A DNA stretch of 64,000 nucleotides from assembly GCF_002939305.1 (NCBI RefSeq), contig NZ_MVDI01000001.1, forward strand, positions 992,001 through 1,056,000. Reading direction: 5' to 3'. Positions within the stretch are counted from its first letter, which is position 1, and the number at the start of each line of letters is the position of its first letter. Positions 28,259 through 36,325 of this stretch are shown piece by piece. Under the pieces are notes generated by a model that made no database searches, was not told the DNA's origin, and saw only the letters and a program-made list of their open reading frames with translations. The DNA is from Chroococcidiopsis sp. TS-821. GTDB lineage: Bacteria > Cyanobacteriota > Cyanobacteriia > Cyanobacteriales > Chroococcidiopsidaceae. The position numbers were made by a program, and so were the translations under genes.

Positions 28259-29254
28259 TTATAGGGCACTACTTTTCTCGCGAAAAACAACTAACAAAGT
28301 TTTTAAAATTAGCTTAATATCATAGAAAACGCTCCACCTTTTTTGATAGTCTAGATCTAGCTTTAGTACCTCATTGAAGTCACAGATTTGTGAGCGCCCA
28401 TTGGTTTGCCATTGACCAGTAATCCCTGGTCTAACATTAAGACGCTGCCACATTTGTAAAGAGTATTGCTCTACTTCATCACAAGTAGGAGGTCGAGTTC
28501 CTACCAAACTCATATCTCCTTTAAGAACATTCCAGAACTGAGGAATTTCATCTAAGCTTGTTCGCCTCAAAAAATAACCAACTCGTGTAATTCTAGGGTC
28601 GCTTTTATTTTTAAAAAATGGACCATTGACTTGATTTTCAACCTGCTTTTTCAAATCTTCAGCATTGATAACCATTGAGCGAAACTTCCAAATGCGAAAA
28701 CGTCTTCCTAGTAAACCACAGCGAGTTTGACTGAAAAAAATTGGACCAGGACTATCTATTTTGATTGCGATCGCAATAGGTACAAACAGAACTAACACTA
28801 ATCCTAAGCCAACTAATGCACCTATGATATCTATCGCTCTTTTAAGCCTAGACTCTACTGATAAATGCACTTTAATAAGCGGATTTTTTATCTGTTTACG
28901 CTCGCTCAAAGAAATAGCACTACTTTTGTTATCAAAAAAAATTGGATTGATTCCAGCTTCTAGTAATACCTTCTGAATGTGCGAATTAATACTCCAAATC
29001 ACCACATTAGTATTTTTGTGCTGAGCTTTCTGGAAAAATTTAATTAGTAATCCTACACCACTACTGTCAATAAAGGTAATTTGACTGCAGTCAAGAATGA
29101 TATATTTTGACTTTTGTAATAAAAGATAATGAAAAACTTTGTCTAAATATATGGCATAAGCTAAATTTAAGTTAACAGGTAACTGAATTAAAGGAACTTT
29201 GTTCAATACTGAAAAATGTATATCTTTACTTAATGAAGATATTTCTAAAACCAT
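28259..29254 (-). CDS. STAS domain fused to an initiating sugar-phosphate transferase
   Basis: A 331-residue fusion. Residues about 1-110 are a STAS domain like SpoIIAA/RsbV anti-sigma antagonists, with the phospho-acceptor region CSQITFIDSSGVGLLIKFF. After a linker, residues about 130-331 are a bacterial sugar transferase (WcaJ/PssA superfamily), with one re-entrant membrane helix (IIGALVGLGLVLVLFVPIAI), the catalytic Asp-Glu pair in RTSLDEIPQFWNVLKGDMSL, and GTRPPT. It lacks the four N-terminal helices of WcaJ. The enzyme would load the first sugar-phosphate onto undecaprenyl phosphate. The STAS part may allow control by phosphorylation or partner binding; that is inference. Shine-Dalgarno AAGGA is present. 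Confidence 0.9.
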   Translation of the reverse strand: MVLEISSLSKDIHFSVLNKVPLIQLPVNLNLAYAIYLDKVFHYLLLQKSKYIILDCSQITFIDSSGVGLLIKFFQKAQHKNTNVVIWSINSHIQKVLLEAGINPIFFDNKSSAISLSERKQIKNPLIKVHLSVESRLKRAIDIIGALVGLGLVLVLFVPIAIAIKIDSPGPIFFSQTRCGLLGRRFRIWKFRSMVINAEDLKKQVENQVNGPFFKNKSDPRITRVGYFLRRTSLDEIPQFWNVLKGDMSLVGTRPPTCDEVEQYSLQMWQRLNVRPGITGQWQTNGRSQICDFNEVLKLDLDYQKRWSVFYDIKLILKTLLVVFREKSSAL

Positions 29255-29266
29255 AGCTTTTTCCTT

Positions 29267-29731
29267 TTATTTAAAGCGGTCATGTAGACGCTTGCAAATA
29301 TTAGTAGCTGAAATGAATGTTGCAGGAACTCTTCGCGGTAAAGCCAAAAATCTCACTAAATCACCTGGAGACCAAGCAATTGGAACATCAAATTGAGAAA
29401 GAGCTTCTGCTAACTCAATCTGATGATCGTCAATATGTTCATTAAACTTTTGGCTCCTAGGTACTAAAATGTATGGTTTAGCAGTAACAGACAAAAGAAA
29501 AATTGTACCTTCTCCGCAATGTCCTATAATTATACGAGCTTGCTTGATAAGCCTATGAAACTGTTCTGGTGGAATTAAGGAATAGCTCTTAACTCCAGTA
29601 GGCACAGTAGTACAACTACCATATTGAACTATAACTTCTTCAGCTATAAAACCATACTCGATCGAGATTTGAATCCATGACATTAAGCGGTTAAAAGGAA
29701 ATTGCTCGGTACCAACAGTAACAAGAATCAT
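29267..29731 (-). CDS. PssE/Alg13-like glycosyltransferase catalytic subunit
   Basis: A 154-residue protein corresponding to the C-terminal donor-binding half of a GT28-type enzyme, like eukaryotic Alg13 and bacterial PssE/EpsF. Key parts are MILVTVGTEQFPFNRLM at the start and IIGHCGEGTIFLLSVTAKP for the nucleotide-sugar. It needs the membrane partner encoded immediately upstream (29760-30203). Together they probably add the second sugar to the lipid-linked primer made by the STAS-transferase. Confidence 0.85.
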   Translation of the reverse strand: MILVTVGTEQFPFNRLMSWIQISIEYGFIAEEVIVQYGSCTTVPTGVKSYSLIPPEQFHRLIKQARIIIGHCGEGTIFLLSVTAKPYILVPRSQKFNEHIDDHQIELAEALSQFDVPIAWSPGDLVRFLALPRRVPATFISATNICKRLHDRFK

Positions 29732-29759
29732 AGTGTAGCTAGAAAAGGAAAAACCCTAC

Positions 29760-30203
29760 TTAAAAACCTATCATTTCTGCTTTTGGATACCGTGCTTGCA
29801 ATTGCGGCCAATGTACATATAAAGTATCTAAAAATGGTAAGGCTAATCTGGCAGATAAGCTTAACTGCCTTACTCGTGTAATAGACTCGATAAAAACTGT
29901 TTGACTCCCTAACAACTTGGCCAAAATTAAGAAAGGTACTGCTACTCCTGCACCAGTAGAAATGACTAAATGAGGTGTTTCCTGAGAAAGAATTTGCCAA
30001 GCTAAATAAACGTTACGTATCAAATTTACTAGATTGCGATTTGTCGGACTCCAAGCCCAATACACTGTTTCTGCATTTAAAGTTGTTTTGGTATTCTCAC
30101 TATAGAACGTCACCCAAATTCGCTGATGATTTCTCCAAAAAGGATATAAGTTTTGCATTGCTTGAAAATGCCCTCCAGTAGAGCAAACGAGCATAACTTT
30201 CAT
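29760..30203 (-). CDS. PssD/Alg14-like membrane-recruiting glycosyltransferase subunit
   Basis: A 147-residue protein with the Alg14/PssD start VMLVCSTGGHFQAMQNL and the acceptor-domain motif LVISTGAGVAVPFLILAKLLG, plus the conserved IESITRV segment. It would anchor and activate the PssE-like subunit encoded 29 bp downstream. It is the first gene of the leftward EPS block, with a 1.36-kb non-coding region before it. Confidence 0.85.
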   Translation of the reverse strand: MKVMLVCSTGGHFQAMQNLYPFWRNHQRIWVTFYSENTKTTLNAETVYWAWSPTNRNLVNLIRNVYLAWQILSQETPHLVISTGAGVAVPFLILAKLLGSQTVFIESITRVRQLSLSARLALPFLDTLYVHWPQLQARYPKAEMIGF

Positions 30204-31562
30204 TGTTTGCTACCCAGTTAAAGTGCTTGCGAAATCGTATTGAAATTCAAAACTAGACTTAAGATAGTGTTACGACTGCAACAGATTCACTACCTACAGA
30301 TTACTTAAGAAATATGACTCAATTCGTTGTATTAATTAACTTCTATATGTTCTAGTGATAATATATAATTGTCTATACAGAGAAGTTCAGAAAACACATT
30401 TTGACGCTACTGAACTTAAGACATACTTTTGTTCGCTCAAAAAGAAAACCCAACATTTAGCACGATGAGCTTCTCTTTTGAATTACAATCTACTTACCTA
30501 TTTGCGTAGGTGTAAAATTATTTATTTCTTATTAAAATATTAACTGCTGATAATGTGTTGATATTCCAACCCTAGTTTTATAAGGTACGACTTACTCAAT
30601 GGATTTTAAAAAGTTCATAATTTTGTAGTTATAAAATATTATTACTTTTTAATGATATAACTAGAAAAAGTATAAGAATAAATTTATGTATGTAGGGAAA
30701 AAACATGATTTTGCGAGCGATAGAGTGTTGCAAAGCTAAATATCTAGGTGTTTGTAAGCGAGCAGAAGCTATTAATATTCTGACTGTTAATTATAGTACT
30801 ATGCAAACTATATAGTTATTAAATATTTATTGTTTTAAGGTAAGAAATATGAGAATTCAATTAAACTTTATTAAATCCGCAAAAAGTTATCTAGATAACA
30901 TACTTACAAAAGCAGTACGGCTTAATGTAGTACTTATTAGGTTGAATTGAAAACTATTTTGATAAAACAATGCTCGTAAAACTTCAGACAATCAATCTCT
31001 ACTATCAAACTAGAGTTCTTTTAGGAAGGATTGAGAAGTAAATTCTTGCTTCGTTAATCTTTTCAAAACACGCATCTATCAAGTTATCATCTACCAGCTT
31101 TGTGATGTAGATCACTGACCTTAAAAGAAAACTAACATAGAAGTTGAGGTGGTGGTGAGCGAGTTGAAAGTAGTAATGCTAGGATTTCATCCTGGATTTT
31201 GATAGAAGTAGTAGCTCAGTTGAAACTTGTTGAAGACAACTTCAGCTAATCTAGCGATGTACGACTTAACTTCAGAAACATGGAATCTACGGCATTTCGT
31301 AGCTAAGTATCGTGCTCTATTTGTTTGATAAATGTACAAAAGTTTGGCTGTAGTAAACCTATTTTCTTCTCATTCTCTCAAGACCTATGAAACTGCTATC
31401 TTGAAATTCAACTCGATTCTCACCTACGAAAATATTGGTAATACGTTCTTATTTCATTGCAACGATTCAGTGACATTAGTAACTACAGGCATGAAATAAA
31501 TATGAGTATATAACCAATTAGCTATCTTTAGTAGATAACTAGTGTTTATTCATAGTTAAGCA
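30204..31562. other. 1.36-kb non-coding region upstream of the leftward EPS block
   Basis: This long AT-rich region has no convincing gene. It should contain the promoter for the block that starts with the PssD-like gene. A CRP-type site is at 31101-31116. A 36-codon reading frame at 30705-30815 has a weak AGGGAA upstream but no recognisable product. A short inverted repeat (ACCTA...TAGGT) lies near 30496-30511. The unusual length suggests several regulatory sites or an unrecognised small RNA. Confidence 0.5.
31101..31116. promoter_or_regulatory. CRP/SYCRP1-type binding site
   Basis: TGTGATGTAGATCACT matches the CRP core TGTGA-N6-TCACA at nine of ten half-site bases and has the symmetric GATC-like centre. 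Cyanobacterial cAMP receptor proteins (SYCRP1 type) bind nearly the same sequence. It lies about 900 bp upstream of the first gene of the leftward EPS block. Confidence 0.5.
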
Positions 31563-31952
31563 TTACTCTTTCGAATATGTTTGTAACCCCAGTAAAACTA
31601 AGTGAGTAAGCATTTCTATTTGCGATCGCTGGCTAGCCGCAGCAAGCTCATTGACTCGGTCAAGAGGTATTTGCTGTTGCAGTAATGCCAAAGATTGTTC
31701 TAACTCTTGAGCCAAAGTGCGGTTATTAATACGGGCATTTTCTCGTAATTGTTGACCGATAGGTGATAGAAGTAGAAAACCTAACAAGCCAGATATAAAC
31801 CCAGAACGAGAGTTGCGTTCGCGTTGTGCTTGCACCTGGATAGCTCTTAGTAATTCTTCTGACATGTAAAAGGTAGGGCGACTTGTTGCATCAGGATTGT
31901 GTCGTCCGTAACCATTAATCATAGCTTTATCTTCTGAATATGGAGGATACAT
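31563..31952 (-). CDS. Hypothetical protein, possibly ribbon-helix-helix type
   Basis: A 129-residue soluble protein. The segment PTFYMSEELLRAIQVQAQRE followed by a helix resembles a ribbon-helix-helix DNA-binding strand-helix unit. It is followed by a hydrophobic stretch (GFISGLLGFLLLSPIGQQL) and a C-terminal helical part. An ATG at 31922 would remove ten residues. It is transcribed divergently from the STAND gene across 444 bp. I do not recognise a named family; a DNA-binding role is a guess from pattern and context. Confidence 0.6.
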   Translation of the reverse strand: MYPPYSEDKAMINGYGRHNPDATSRPTFYMSEELLRAIQVQAQRERNSRSGFISGLLGFLLLSPIGQQLRENARINNRTLAQELEQSLALLQQQIPLDRVNELAAASQRSQIEMLTHLVLLGLQTYSKE

Positions 31953-32396
31953 TGGGCGTCTTTTCTGTAAACACTTACTTTCTTATGTATCAATTTTATA
32001 AAAATGGCTAGTCAATAAAGTTCTGGAAATTAGCTTAACAAGTTTTAATAATTAAGTACAGGAGTTTTAAAAACAAAAGGGGAATGAAAAGTTCTGATTA
32101 ATTACTTGATCATTTTTTAGTAATAAAACTGCTAAATTCTGGGATTTACGAGGTTTTTTATGAATTTAGACGAAATTGCTTAATAATTGTTTCCAAACGA
32201 ACAGATTTGCTATATTCTTGTTTACTAAAGTACGATCAAAGGTTTTGTAAATTCCCGTACAAACATCGTCATTATCTACGATAATGGAGCAAAGATTTCC
32301 TAAATTCAAATAATCTATTTTAGCAAGCTGAAGCATAGAAATTCGATTTCTTTGTTCTTCAGAAAAGTAATAAAATTTAGGCAGATAGAGGTAAAG
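31953..32396. other. Divergent intergenic region before the STAND gene
   Basis: This 444-bp AT-rich region must hold the promoters of two divergent genes. No clear -35/-10 pair or operator can be assigned by eye. Confidence 0.4.
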
Positions 32397-35300
32397 ATGA
32401 ACTATTCGGAATCTGACTTGGATTTAGACAAAAGAGAAGAATTTAAAGCTGCTGACAATGCTGTTTTTGCTGTCAAAGGCACTTATTTAACAGATATACA
32501 AAAAATTATTCTTAAAGGTGCGTGGTTAGGTTACACCTATGAAGAAATTGCTGATAAAGAAGGATACAGCGACAACTACTTAAAGCGTGACGTTGGACCT
32601 AGATTGTGGAAAATTTTATCCGATGCTTTAGGAGAAAAAGTTAGTAAAAAGAACTTTCGTACGGCATTGCAACGAAAACTAGAAGAAGTCAAATCGACGC
32701 CTCCTCAAGTAAAAAAAGTTACCGAAACTTGCAGAGATTGGGGAGAAGCAGCCGACGTGACAATCTTCTATGGCCGTACCCAAGAGATGGCTGTATTAGA
32801 GCAATGGATTGTCAGCGATCGCTGTCGTGTCGTCACGATTTTGGGCATGGCAGGTATTGGCAAAACAGCCCTATCAGTCAAATTAGCTCAGCAGATTCAG
32901 GACAAGTTTGAGTATGTTATTTGGCGCTCTCTAGATCGAGCTTTGCCAGTTAAAGATATCTTAGCAGAACTCATTCATTTTCTTTCGCACAATACAGAAA
33001 CCGATTTACCAGAGAACATAAGTTTGCGATCGCTACGTCTACTTGACTATCTACGCAAACACCGCTGTCTAATTATCCTAGATGGTTTGGATGCGATTTT
33101 ACGTCGTCGAGACCGGGAAGACTATCAGCGAGAATACGAAGGTTACTCGCAATTGATTCGGTGCGTAAGCGAAACGACGCACCAAAGTTGTTTATTGTTA
33201 ACAAGTCGCGAGAAGCTAAACGATTTTTATCTTAAAGAAGGCGAACAGCGCTTAAAAACTCTACAACTTGGTGGCTTAAATCTAGAAGCAGGACAGCAGA
33301 TTCTTAAAGACAGCCAATTGCATGGAACAATGGAAAGCTATGCAAAGATTATGAAAATTTATGGTGGAAATCCACTATTATTAAAAATAGTTTCTCCTAT
33401 TATTCAAGATGTTTTTGAGTGCGAGCTTACAGAGTTTTTAAATTCGGGGAAAACAGTCTTTAGCAATATTAAAAATTTATTCGATCAAGACTTTGAACGT
33501 CTCTCACCAATGGAGCAAGATATTATGTACTGGTTGGCAATTAACCGCGAGCCAGTATCCTTGCGAGAATTAACCGAAGATCTTCTCCAAGAAGTACACC
33601 CCTTAGAATTAGCCGAAGCTTTAGAGTCGCTGCGACAACGCGCGCTGATCGAAAAAGTATCAGGACTATTTACCCTACAACCCGCGATCGCTGAATACGT
33701 TACCGATCGTTTTATTAAGCAAATTTGTTTAGAGTTGAAGACACAACAATTAGTACTTTTCAAAAGTCATGCTTTAGTTAAAGCTTCTGCCAAAGAGTAT
33801 ATTAGAAACGCGCAAACACGCTACATTCTGCAACCAATAGTTAATCAGCTTTGTGCGGATATGGGAAGCCGCAAGAGTATTGCGCATTACCTCAACAAAA
33901 TTATCAAAAATCTGCAAGAGCAATCGCCACTGCAACCTGGTTACACCAGCGGTAACATTCTTAATCTACTTTGCTACATGCAAGTCGATCTCAGTGGCTA
34001 TGACTTATCACACCTCAAAATCTGGCAAGCACGTCTTGACGTTAATTTACATCAGGTGAACTTGGCAGCATCAGATTTAGATAAATCGGTCTTTTTGGCA
34101 AATTTTGGTAGTCTTGTGAAGATTGCATTCAGTTCCAATGGAGAATTCTTGAGTGCAGTCAACACAAGTGGGGCAACATATATCTGGCACGTGCCGCAAA
34201 TGAAGCTACGGCAACTGAGTAAAGGCTACAACACGTGGTTGCGCGTCGCAACTTTGAGTCCAGATGGGCAAACGCTCGTTTGTGCTAGCGATCGCACGGT
34301 GAAGTTGGTTGATATCAATACTGGTCAATGCCTTAAATCTCTACACGGACATCGCTATCCCGTTTGCGCAGTTGCGGTCAGTGCGGATAGTCAAATGCTT
34401 GCAAGTGCAAGTTACGATGGCAGCATCAAGTTATGGTCTATTGATACGGGCGAATCAATTACCACCTGGGGCGGAGAGGCAAACTCTATAACTTCCTTGG
34501 CGTTTAGTCCTAACGGTGAAATTCTCGTTAGTGGTAGCAGCACCGGTGCAATCGAGTTATGGTCGATTAGCTCGCAAAGGTGCCTCACAACATTACACCA
34601 GCATACCGGCGCGATCCAATCGGTAGCGTTTAGTCCCGACGGTCAAACCTTGGCAAGTGGGAGTAGCGATCGCGCAATTAAACTGTGGTCACTTAGCACG
34701 AGTGAATGTCTCAAAACGCTAGAAGATCATACCGGCGCGATCCAATCGGTAGCGTTTAGTCCCGACGGTCAAACCTTGGCAAGTGGAAGTAGCGATCGCG
34801 CAATTAAACTGTGGTCACTCAACACTGGTGAATGTCTTGCAACACTTACAGGACACACAGGACAAATCCGCACCGTTGCGTTCAATCCTGATGGTCAAAC
34901 GCTGGCTAGTAGTAGTAATGACCAAGCAATCAAAATCTGGGAACTGAGTACTGGTGAATGTATCAGAACGCTACACGCCTATGCAAATTGGGCTGTATCC
35001 CTTGCTTTTAGCGCTGATGGGTTAATAGCAAGTGGTAATAATGATGCTTCTGTGAGGTTGTGGCATCCTCAACATGGCGAAATCCGAGTCATGCAAGGTC
35101 ATGATAGCCGAGTCCAAGCGGTTGCTTTTAGTCCAGACCGTCAAACTTTAGCAAGTGCAAGTAACGACCAAACAATAAAACTTTGGTCACTCAGTACGGG
35201 TGAATGCCTCACAACTTTACACGGACATCACAATCAAGTGCGATCAATCGCGTTTCATCCCGACGGTTCAACACTTGTGAGTAGTAGTGACGACTGCACC

Positions 35301-35948
35301 ATAAAGGTGTGGGATACCACAACTGGCGAATGCTTGAGTACAATGCTGCATTCCAACCAGGTACGTACAGTTGCGCTAAGTTCTGATGGTCAAGTCATCG
35401 TCAGTGGTAGCAAAGATAGAACTATAAGGCTTTGGCACGTTTCTACTCAACAGTGCTACCAAACCCTACACGGACATACCAGCGATATTAAGGTGGTTGT
35501 CTTAAGTCCTGATAATCAATGCTTAGCAAGCGGTAGTGATGATGGAATCGTCAAAGTCTGGGATATTCATACAGGTCAATGTTTGCAGTCGTTGCAAGCG
35601 GATACCAGTACGATCTGGACTATTGCATTTAGTCCTGATGGTCAGATACTAGCAACGAATGGCGATCGTTGTAGCGTGAGGTTGTGGAATGTCAAAACTG
35701 GCGAATGTCTCAACTCGTTACAAGGACACAAAAGTTGGGTACGGGCGATCGCTTTTAGTTCTGATGGCTTGCTAGCAAGTAGCAGCCAAGATGAAACAAT
35801 CAAGCTTTGGCACCTCAACAGCGGAAAATGTCAGAAAACATTAAGAACTGCTAGACCTTACGAAGGGATGAATATTACTGATACCGAGGGTCTAACTGAC
35901 GCGCAAAAAACAGCTTTAAAAGCGTTAGGAGCCGTTGAGTTATCTTAG
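32397..35948 (+). CDS. STAND protein: HTH-like domain, NB-ARC ATPase, WD40 repeats (XssQ-like candidate)
   Basis: A 1183-residue signal-transduction ATPase. Residues about 25-95 look like a helix-turn-helix unit (LTDIQKIILKGAWLGYTYEE, then IADKEGYSDNYL). Residues about 110-430 are an NB-ARC/AP-ATPase with Walker A VTILGMAGIGKTAL and Walker B CLIILDGLDAIL. A short pentapeptide-like stretch leads into about 14 WD40 repeats, enough for two seven-bladed propellers, ending in the cyanobacterial tail RPYEGMNITDTEGLTDAQK. ATG 32397 has an AGAGG Shine-Dalgarno; a TTG at 32352 is less likely. It lies between the two halves of the sulfated-EPS locus. Regulation of EPS genes by ligand-driven oligomerisation is inferred from XssQ. 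Confidence 0.9.
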   Translation: MNYSESDLDLDKREEFKAADNAVFAVKGTYLTDIQKIILKGAWLGYTYEEIADKEGYSDNYLKRDVGPRLWKILSDALGEKVSKKNFRTALQRKLEEVKSTPPQVKKVTETCRDWGEAADVTIFYGRTQEMAVLEQWIVSDRCRVVTILGMAGIGKTALSVKLAQQIQDKFEYVIWRSLDRALPVKDILAELIHFLSHNTETDLPENISLRSLRLLDYLRKHRCLIILDGLDAILRRRDREDYQREYEGYSQLIRCVSETTHQSCLLLTSREKLNDFYLKEGEQRLKTLQLGGLNLEAGQQILKDSQLHGTMESYAKIMKIYGGNPLLLKIVSPIIQDVFECELTEFLNSGKTVFSNIKNLFDQDFERLSPMEQDIMYWLAINREPVSLRELTEDLLQEVHPLELAEALESLRQRALIEKVSGLFTLQPAIAEYVTDRFIKQICLELKTQQLVLFKSHALVKASAKEYIRNAQTRYILQPIVNQLCADMGSRKSIAHYLNKIIKNLQEQSPLQPGYTSGNILNLLCYMQVDLSGYDLSHLKIWQARLDVNLHQVNLAASDLDKSVFLANFGSLVKIAFSSNGEFLSAVNTSGATYIWHVPQMKLRQLSKGYNTWLRVATLSPDGQTLVCASDRTVKLVDINTGQCLKSLHGHRYPVCAVAVSADSQMLASASYDGSIKLWSIDTGESITTWGGEANSITSLAFSPNGEILVSGSSTGAIELWSISSQRCLTTLHQHTGAIQSVAFSPDGQTLASGSSDRAIKLWSLSTSECLKTLEDHTGAIQSVAFSPDGQTLASGSSDRAIKLWSLNTGECLATLTGHTGQIRTVAFNPDGQTLASSSNDQAIKIWELSTGECIRTLHAYANWAVSLAFSADGLIASGNNDASVRLWHPQHGEIRVMQGHDSRVQAVAFSPDRQTLASASNDQTIKLWSLSTGECLTTLHGHHNQVRSIAFHPDGSTLVSSSDDCTIKVWDTTTGECLSTMLHSNQVRTVALSSDGQVIVSGSKDRTIRLWHVSTQQCYQTLHGHTSDIKVVVLSPDNQCLASGSDDGIVKVWDIHTGQCLQSLQADTSTIWTIAFSPDGQILATNGDRCSVRLWNVKTGECLNSLQGHKSWVRAIAFSSDGLLASSSQDETIKLWHLNSGKCQKTLRTARPYEGMNITDTEGLTDAQKTALKALGAVELS
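34602..34820 (+). repeat. Near-identical tandem WD40 repeat units (126-bp period)
   Basis: Bases 34602-34693 recur at 34728-34819 with one difference, while other WD40 units of the gene are far more diverged. The spacing of 126 bp equals 42 residues, one WD40 blade. This indicates recent duplication or gene conversion inside the propeller. Confidence 0.85.
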
Positions 35949-36325
35949 CCAGCAGTCCCATCAAACAGCGATCGCACATCAACAGTAATAAGGGTTTGGT
36001 TCTCCAAATCCTTAGCGATCGCTTTAATAGCATAAACTACATTAAATTTATAACAGGGTTCAGGGGTAAACCTCCCTCAAGGAAATTATTATGAGCTTCT
36101 ATAATGTCCTAATTCTATTGACTAGGGCTATGATTTGTGATTGTTGCCTAAATAAGAGGATTTCAGAACAAAATTAATTCCTAAATTTGGTAGACATAAA
36201 TTCCCTATGAAATACCAAAAAGTTCCCTGCTTCAGGAAAGCTATGACAAAAGCACAATTTTAAGATTGAGCTAGAGATGTATGTCTGGCGGTAGAGAAGT
36301 TGAAGAATAAGGTACGCAGAGCAAT
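35949..36325. other. Intergenic region with a possible leftward gene remnant
   Basis: Between convergent genes. On the leftward strand a 44-codon open stretch (about 36078 to 35945) reads like a protein tail (KAIAKDLENQTLITVDVRSL) but has no good start codon and contains two HIP1 octamers. It may be a gene remnant. The rest (36080-36325) shows nothing recognisable. Confidence 0.35.

Noticed and set aside
30705-30815. A 36-codon frame in the EPS leader region
   Set aside because: Ribosome site is weak and the translation matches nothing I recognise; too short to call as a gene.
31205-31290. tRNA-like TAGCTCAGTTG segment
   Set aside because: The D-arm-like bases are not followed by an anticodon arm, T-arm or acceptor pairing.
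34600-35850. Apparent tandem repeats that might suggest a CRISPR or satellite array
   Set aside because: They are in-frame WD40 blades of one gene with a 42-residue period, not spacers and repeats.
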